Positions 60,096-64,000 of a stretch of 64,000 bases of DNA are shown piece by piece. The notes beneath the pieces were generated by a model. It was not told where the DNA came from and made no database searches. It saw nothing but the letters and a program-made list of their open reading frames with translations. The stretch is from an uncultured Chitinophaga sp. (GTDB taxonomy: Bacteria > Bacteroidota > Bacteroidia > Chitinophagales > Chitinophagaceae). The stretch's first letter is position 1, and each line of letters starts with the position of its first letter. The DNA lies in assembly GCF_937898475.1 (NCBI RefSeq), contig NZ_CALEJS010000012.1:186001-250000 (forward strand). Direction: 5' to 3'. The position numbers and the translations under genes were made by a program.

Positions 60096-61565
60096 TTATT
60101 GCTTCTTTTTCTTCGCTGTTGTTTTGCCGGGATAACCGGCGGTTCCTATGGCAAAGCTGAAATCGGCGGCCCAGTTGGGTGTTGTATCCTGCAGGGTGGG
60201 CGCGATGCTTGCATACTGGTGGCAACCGGTGCAGGTGGTGGTTTGCGCATAGCTTTCCAGCGTGGCATTGGCTACGGGAATGGTAGGCTGCATACCGCTC
60301 AGGTATATGGGAACGGTATCCGGCCGCCGGGGATTATCTGCCGGGTCGGATGACCAAATCACATTTACCAGCTGGTAGTTTTGCCATACAGAACCCGGGT
60401 AAGCCGCAGCAATAGCCGCCTGCATGGTACTGTTGGCCGCCTGGGCGTTATTGTCTATCGGGGTAAGCCTGGTTATCTGTATGGGTACGGGAGCAGGCCC
60501 GCCTTTGGTAAGATAGTAAGGAGGCGAGGTGTTAGGCGTACAGGTAACGGTAACCGGTGAGCTGCTGTCTTTCGGCGTAACCGTTACGGGCTGGCAGTTG
60601 GGATTATAGAAATTATAAGCCACGGTATCACCGGCCCCGCTGCCATCGGGTACATTATCGATATGCTCAAATGTAGCCCATACCCAGGTAGGCTGACTCT
60701 CCGTTTTGTGAAGGATATGCAGTCCTACCAGCGCCACCTGCGTAAAGCGGTATGCTCCCGTTACCGGATCAACTACGGCGGCATTGGACCGTTTATAACG
60801 GTTCCATTTTGGGTTACCCGTATCCGTTATTTCCATCCAGGCGGCTTTGAGCTCAATCGCCCCGGTTGGCCCGTTTGGATAGGAGCCCATAGGAAATACG
60901 ATCGGCTTTCCTTTTTTGATGGCGGCCAGCTGGTTATTGGCGTTGTAGTATTTGTTCTTCACCACGAAGTTGTAGATATCCTGGTTTTCGCGGATCTCAT
61001 ACCATATGTTGGTGCCGTTTTGTGCGCCCAGCCAGTTAGGGCCAAATTCGGGGGCGGCTTCCTGGTCGCTCTGCGGGCCAAACCGTTGTGTGCCTGTTGC
61101 ATTGAACTTGGAAGTGGCAGACAGCAGCTTGGTGACGGTGCCCAGCCGCTTATCCAGTTTCAGGACATTGGCCGATAAGGGCAGCAGGTTACTGCCGCCC
61201 CAGGGCGGTGGCGCTGCGCCATCGGGCGGATAGAGCTCTTCTGCAGTAATGAAGGTTTCCCATTGTACCGGCCCCAGGTCTGTACTGTCGCCAAAACCTG
61301 CGCCAGGCGTAGTGGGCCAGTTAAGGGAAATGAACTCCCACCATCCAAAGCAGTCTGCATTGGGTTGGGACCCGAAAAGCGGGGAGTCGCCGGGCACAAT
61401 AGAGTCAAATGGAATGGTAAGAGCGCTGCATTGGCAGGATAAGGGAGCCGTACGGCTGGCTGCGGGCTTATGTAATGCCGCAGATGCCAGTGCAATGAAA
61501 AGCGCCAGGATGGCTGCAGCGGCCCATGGCCGCCGCAGCGATATAATTTGCTTAAAACTGCTCAT
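60096..61565 (-). CDS. Exported cytochrome c-like protein, one CxxCH haem site
   Basis: Protein of 489 residues with a signal anchor or signal peptide (hydrophobic 15-32). Near the C-terminus is one haem-binding CTGCH (C445, C448, H449) in ESYAQTTTCTGCHQYASIAP, so haem c is likely attached in the periplasm. The rest has no motif I recognise, but has the look of a beta-rich enzyme or receptor (WWEFISLNWPTTPGAGFGD, VQWETFITAEELYPP, LVGLHILHKTESQPTWVWATFEH). The ATG overlaps the stop of the gene upstream by one base (TAATG), so translation is coupled. A redox partnership with the upstream protein is inferred. The axial second ligand is not evident. Confidence 0.85.
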   Translation of the reverse strand: MSSFKQIISLRRPWAAAAILALFIALASAALHKPAASRTAPLSCQCSALTIPFDSIVPGDSPLFGSQPNADCFGWWEFISLNWPTTPGAGFGDSTDLGPVQWETFITAEELYPPDGAAPPPWGGSNLLPLSANVLKLDKRLGTVTKLLSATSKFNATGTQRFGPQSDQEAAPEFGPNWLGAQNGTNIWYEIRENQDIYNFVVKNKYYNANNQLAAIKKGKPIVFPMGSYPNGPTGAIELKAAWMEITDTGNPKWNRYKRSNAAVVDPVTGAYRFTQVALVGLHILHKTESQPTWVWATFEHIDNVPDGSGAGDTVAYNFYNPNCQPVTVTPKDSSSPVTVTCTPNTSPPYYLTKGGPAPVPIQITRLTPIDNNAQAANSTMQAAIAAAYPGSVWQNYQLVNVIWSSDPADNPRRPDTVPIYLSGMQPTIPVANATLESYAQTTTCTGCHQYASIAPTLQDTTPNWAADFSFAIGTAGYPGKTTAKKKKQ

Positions 61566-63310
61566 TAGTAACCTCCTTTTTTTATGGTACCGGCACTCAC
61601 CACATTCAGCGCTGCAGGGTAGGCGGCCTGTTGCGGCTGACCGGCGTTGGTGATGTATACGTTCCTTAATCCCGTTTGGGCGTCTGCGTTAATACTCACG
61701 TTGATGAACAGTGCTGTTGCGGGGGAAGGATAGGAGTTACCTGGTGTTGCATATGTGATGGTGTCTACGGAGGTAATGGTGGCCGTAATGTCGTTACCGT
61801 CGAATGTTACGGCGGGCCAGCTGCCGGGGTCACCGGGCGTGGCCTGAACGGTGGCGCCCAGCAGCACCATCTGCAGGTTGCTGGCGCCCTGTTCTGCCAG
61901 CGGTGCGATCAGTGTGCTGTTGCTGATGAGGGCCATGGGTTCATTTACCGGGTTGGGTACCGGTGTATTTGCCATTGCTGTAAATATATCCTGGTAAAGC
62001 AGCTGTAAGGGTTGTGCGTAGGTGCTTTCAGGCGGGGTGTTCTTACAGCAGTCCTGCACAGCGGGCGCTGGTTGCGAAACGGCAGCCGCCACGATCTGCA
62101 TATCAAAGGTCTTGGCAATCTGCCCGGCCCATTGAATCGGCTCCCCGTTTATCGTGATATCTGAAACCGTATAGTTCTTACTGGCGGGCACTTCAAATGT
62201 AGCATGCAGGATAAAGTTGCCTGGCAGGGTAACGCCGTCAACGGTCAGTGTTTCCTGTCCGCGTACAACCGTCCAGAAAGTGGAGGCAGGCGTGCCATCG
62301 GGTGTTGCGTAACCGCTGAAGTTGGGCAGCTGGATATACAGGCCCGGTGGGTTGGCAAGCGTAACGGCATTATTGAGTGCTACCAGCTTGTTTACACTCT
62401 GGCCAATATTAGGATCGCTGTTGCGGTGTGGCTGCCCGGTTTGATCGCAGCAGATCAGTTTATTGGCATTGTCATTACCGCTGATGCGCTGAGAAGTGGT
62501 TCCGGCCGCTTCGCCTATTTCTGTCTGCAAGGTATTCGGTGTAGCGGTAAGGTGCATAGCGCCGCCTCCGTTGCTGTCTGATGCGGTGCCGAAGTTCCAT
62601 TTGTTCAGCGGGTTATAGGCAGGCCTGCCGGTAGAAGGGTCTGTTACTATATTACCTTCGGGGCCGTAGAGGTACAGGTCTTCCAGTTGGATCTGGTCTT
62701 TGTTCAACGTGCTGCGATAGAGCTCCAGCACCCGTTCGGGAGAGATCATCCACAGGCTGTTCCAGTACTCGGGGTTTTCACAGGTGAAATCAATCCTGGT
62801 GATTTGCCCGCTGCTGTTCCTGGTCACCGCCCATTCGCAATACTCGTCCTGCCATCCGCGGGGGCCGTAAGGGCCATAGGGTTTAGGCTTCGCCGGTAGG
62901 CCGCTGCAGGGGTTTTTGGTGATGTCGGGAAAACTGGTGGTTCCATCAAGCTGGTAACCCGTATCAGCCAGGGAAAATACCTCGTTTACAGACAGGTGTG
63001 GAAAATAATAACTGATACGATTGGGAAAGGCATTCCACTGGATCTGGGCCAGCGGCGGGTTAGGCGGCAGCGGGGTGACAGCTGGATTGATGTAATTGGT
63101 AATGCCGGTAGCATTTGTCAGGTTCCAGGGATCACGGACAATGGCCTGTTGCGTGAAGCCGTTCACGTTAGTGTTCCATTGGGTGTTTAACGCGGCCTGT
63201 TTTGCGGGATCATCCGGAAAGTCCTGCTGGGTGGCCGGGGTGAGGAACTGGAAACCGGTACCGGTTGGTTGGGGCGCAGTTTTGGGCGCAGATTGAACTG
63301 TGGAGGACAT
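61565..63310 (-). CDS. Large protein of unknown function, partner of the cytochrome c-like protein
   Basis: Protein of 581 residues without signal peptide that I cannot place in a named family. Notable parts are WQDEYCEWAVTR (about 151-162), FTCENPEYWNSLWMISPERVLELYRSTL (split: FTCENPEYWNS and WMISPERVLELYR), LEDLYLYGPEGNIV, YNPLNKWNFGTASDSNGGGAMHLT (NPLNKWN and GGGAMHLT), and two CC pairs (KLICCDQTG and QDCCKNTP). It has at least eight Cys in all. I recall similar motifs in uncharacterised proteins of several phyla, unchecked. It is expressed with the cytochrome-like protein by a TAATG overlap. Confidence 0.85.
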   Translation of the reverse strand: MSSTVQSAPKTAPQPTGTGFQFLTPATQQDFPDDPAKQAALNTQWNTNVNGFTQQAIVRDPWNLTNATGITNYINPAVTPLPPNPPLAQIQWNAFPNRISYYFPHLSVNEVFSLADTGYQLDGTTSFPDITKNPCSGLPAKPKPYGPYGPRGWQDEYCEWAVTRNSSGQITRIDFTCENPEYWNSLWMISPERVLELYRSTLNKDQIQLEDLYLYGPEGNIVTDPSTGRPAYNPLNKWNFGTASDSNGGGAMHLTATPNTLQTEIGEAAGTTSQRISGNDNANKLICCDQTGQPHRNSDPNIGQSVNKLVALNNAVTLANPPGLYIQLPNFSGYATPDGTPASTFWTVVRGQETLTVDGVTLPGNFILHATFEVPASKNYTVSDITINGEPIQWAGQIAKTFDMQIVAAAVSQPAPAVQDCCKNTPPESTYAQPLQLLYQDIFTAMANTPVPNPVNEPMALISNSTLIAPLAEQGASNLQMVLLGATVQATPGDPGSWPAVTFDGNDITATITSVDTITYATPGNSYPSPATALFINVSINADAQTGLRNVYITNAGQPQQAAYPAALNVVSAGTIKKGGY

Positions 63311-63632
63311 GATGTTATGGTTTAAAGTGAAAGAGTAAAATGGTTATTTGAGGCATGGAGGTTATGACAGGCACGCAAAATGGTGCTTTCACAGACAATC
63401 TTGTATGTTCTTTATAAGAGGTACTGTATAGTGGTGTAAGGGTTTACTGTTAGTATATAGCGAAATGCCGGTGTTGCAGTGTCCTATTCTGAGGGAATGT
63501 TGTATAGTGCCTGGTCTGCTAAAACGTACTGTATATACGAATATAGGGATTTTCATAACACGAACATCAGGCGCTTACAAAATTGAAAAAAAAATTCAGG
63601 CCGGCGATGATGTTGTTGCAGCGGGCAGATAT
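63311..63632. promoter_or_regulatory. Control region of the cytochrome-like operon with repeats
   Basis: No gene is seen in 322 bp. TACTGTATA occurs at 63422-63430 and 63530-63538, and GTATAGTG at 63426-63433 and 63502-63509. CGTACTGTATATACG (63528-63542) has CGTA/TACG ends. These may be sites for a regulator. The element at 63567-63591 recurs at 39741-39765. No clean TAnnTTTG match is seen on the minus strand. Confidence 0.45.
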
Positions 63633-64000
63633 TTACTTACGCCTATTTAACCGGGTCAGTGCATCCTGCACAATGGCGGTTGCTTTTTGACGAAGCGCGG
63701 CATTTCCTTTCGTCATGTTTTTCAGCAGCGCGCTGCCTTCGGCGAGGAATACCCTGGCAAAGTCCGGGTCCTGTTCAGAGATACAGGTAGCGTTGTCGAG
63801 GATGTCGGCATATTTGATGGTCTGTGCATCGGCGCTGATACGTTCCATACGTTCCAGCTCTTTTGCTTTTCTTTTCCGGCGGTTCCACTGAGGATACTTC
63901 GCTTTTACATACACATCTGTCAGCTCTTCTACCAGCAGCAGGGTGCGGTTCACCTGCTGAGGGGGCATCCACTGGGCCAGGAAACCTGTTATGGCGTCTT
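63633..64000 (-). CDS. HD-domain hydrolase, Mesh1/SpoT-like (5' end outside window)
   Basis: Only the C-terminal 121 residues or so are in the window; the frame is open to the window end, so the coding start lies beyond it. The segment IKYADILDNATCIS matches the Asp/Asn motif at the end of the HD fold in RelA/SpoT-type and Mesh1-like hydrolases (pattern K-x-A-D-x-x-x-N). A basic segment WNRRKRKAKELERMERIS precedes it. It is probably a stand-alone small hydrolase, perhaps acting on (p)ppGpp or NADPH, but the metal-binding HD itself is not visible. Confidence 0.7.
   Translation of the reverse strand, partial: DAITGFLAQWMPPQQVNRTLLLVEELTDVYVKAKYPQWNRRKRKAKELERMERISADAQTIKYADILDNATCISEQDPDFARVFLAEGSALLKNMTKGNAALRQKATAIVQDALTRLNRRK

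Overview
The window looks like chromosomal DNA of a Bacteroidota bacterium, most likely a Chitinophaga-like member of the Chitinophagaceae (inference). The grounds are promoters of the TAnnTTTG (-7) type with TTG/TTTG about 20 bp upstream, a general lack of Shine-Dalgarno sequences, a CusA permease with a TolC channel fused to its C-terminus, a NUDIX-type arabinose regulator next to araBDA, and DUF3857/transglutaminase proteins. I saw no rRNA, tRNA, insertion sequence, prophage or CRISPR array. The window is cut through a gene at both ends.

Layout. 1-4745: an RND efflux operon (TolC, adaptor, permease) with a TetR repressor and two matching operators. 4869-7930: an epimerase-like protein, an aldo/keto reductase and an AraC regulator. 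8118-11087: a promoter, a SAM-I riboswitch with a terminator, a methionine/cysteine trans-sulfuration enzyme and an exported amidohydrolase. 11088-13175: a dicarboxylate symporter and a Tat-exported SGNH hydrolase. 13282-19339: a copper/silver-type efflux locus (small exported protein, CusA-TolC fusion, CusB). 19387-24939: a HAD protein, then the L-arabinose operon araR-araB-araD-araA. 25107-31152: a second drug-type RND operon with an ArsR regulator and a candidate operator. 31225-36947: an RBBP9-like hydrolase, queG, and a tandem pair of DUF3857 proteins of which the first has lost its catalytic residues. 37017-43203: an SDR, an AraC protein, a DUF937-OmpA protein, clpB and a guanine deaminase. 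43311-46036: two adjacent sigma/anti-sigma pairs. 46130-53150: an NlpC/P60 peptidase, a half-size TauE, ppa, a lipoprotein, phoH, purE, a response regulator, rpe and a TPR lipoprotein. 53533-58513: the threonine operon thrABC behind a Thr/Ile-rich leader peptide. 58701-60026: a small ORF and hmgA. 60096-63310: a translationally coupled pair, one an exported monohaem cytochrome c-like protein and the other a large protein I do not recognise. 63633-64000: the 3' part of an HD hydrolase.

Three points deserve most attention. The cytochrome c-like/unknown protein pair is the best candidate for an undescribed enzyme system. The thr leader peptide and the SAM-I riboswitch show RNA-level control of the two amino-acid loci. 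Many intergenic gaps carry inverted repeats built from a few degenerate word families, especially between convergent genes.
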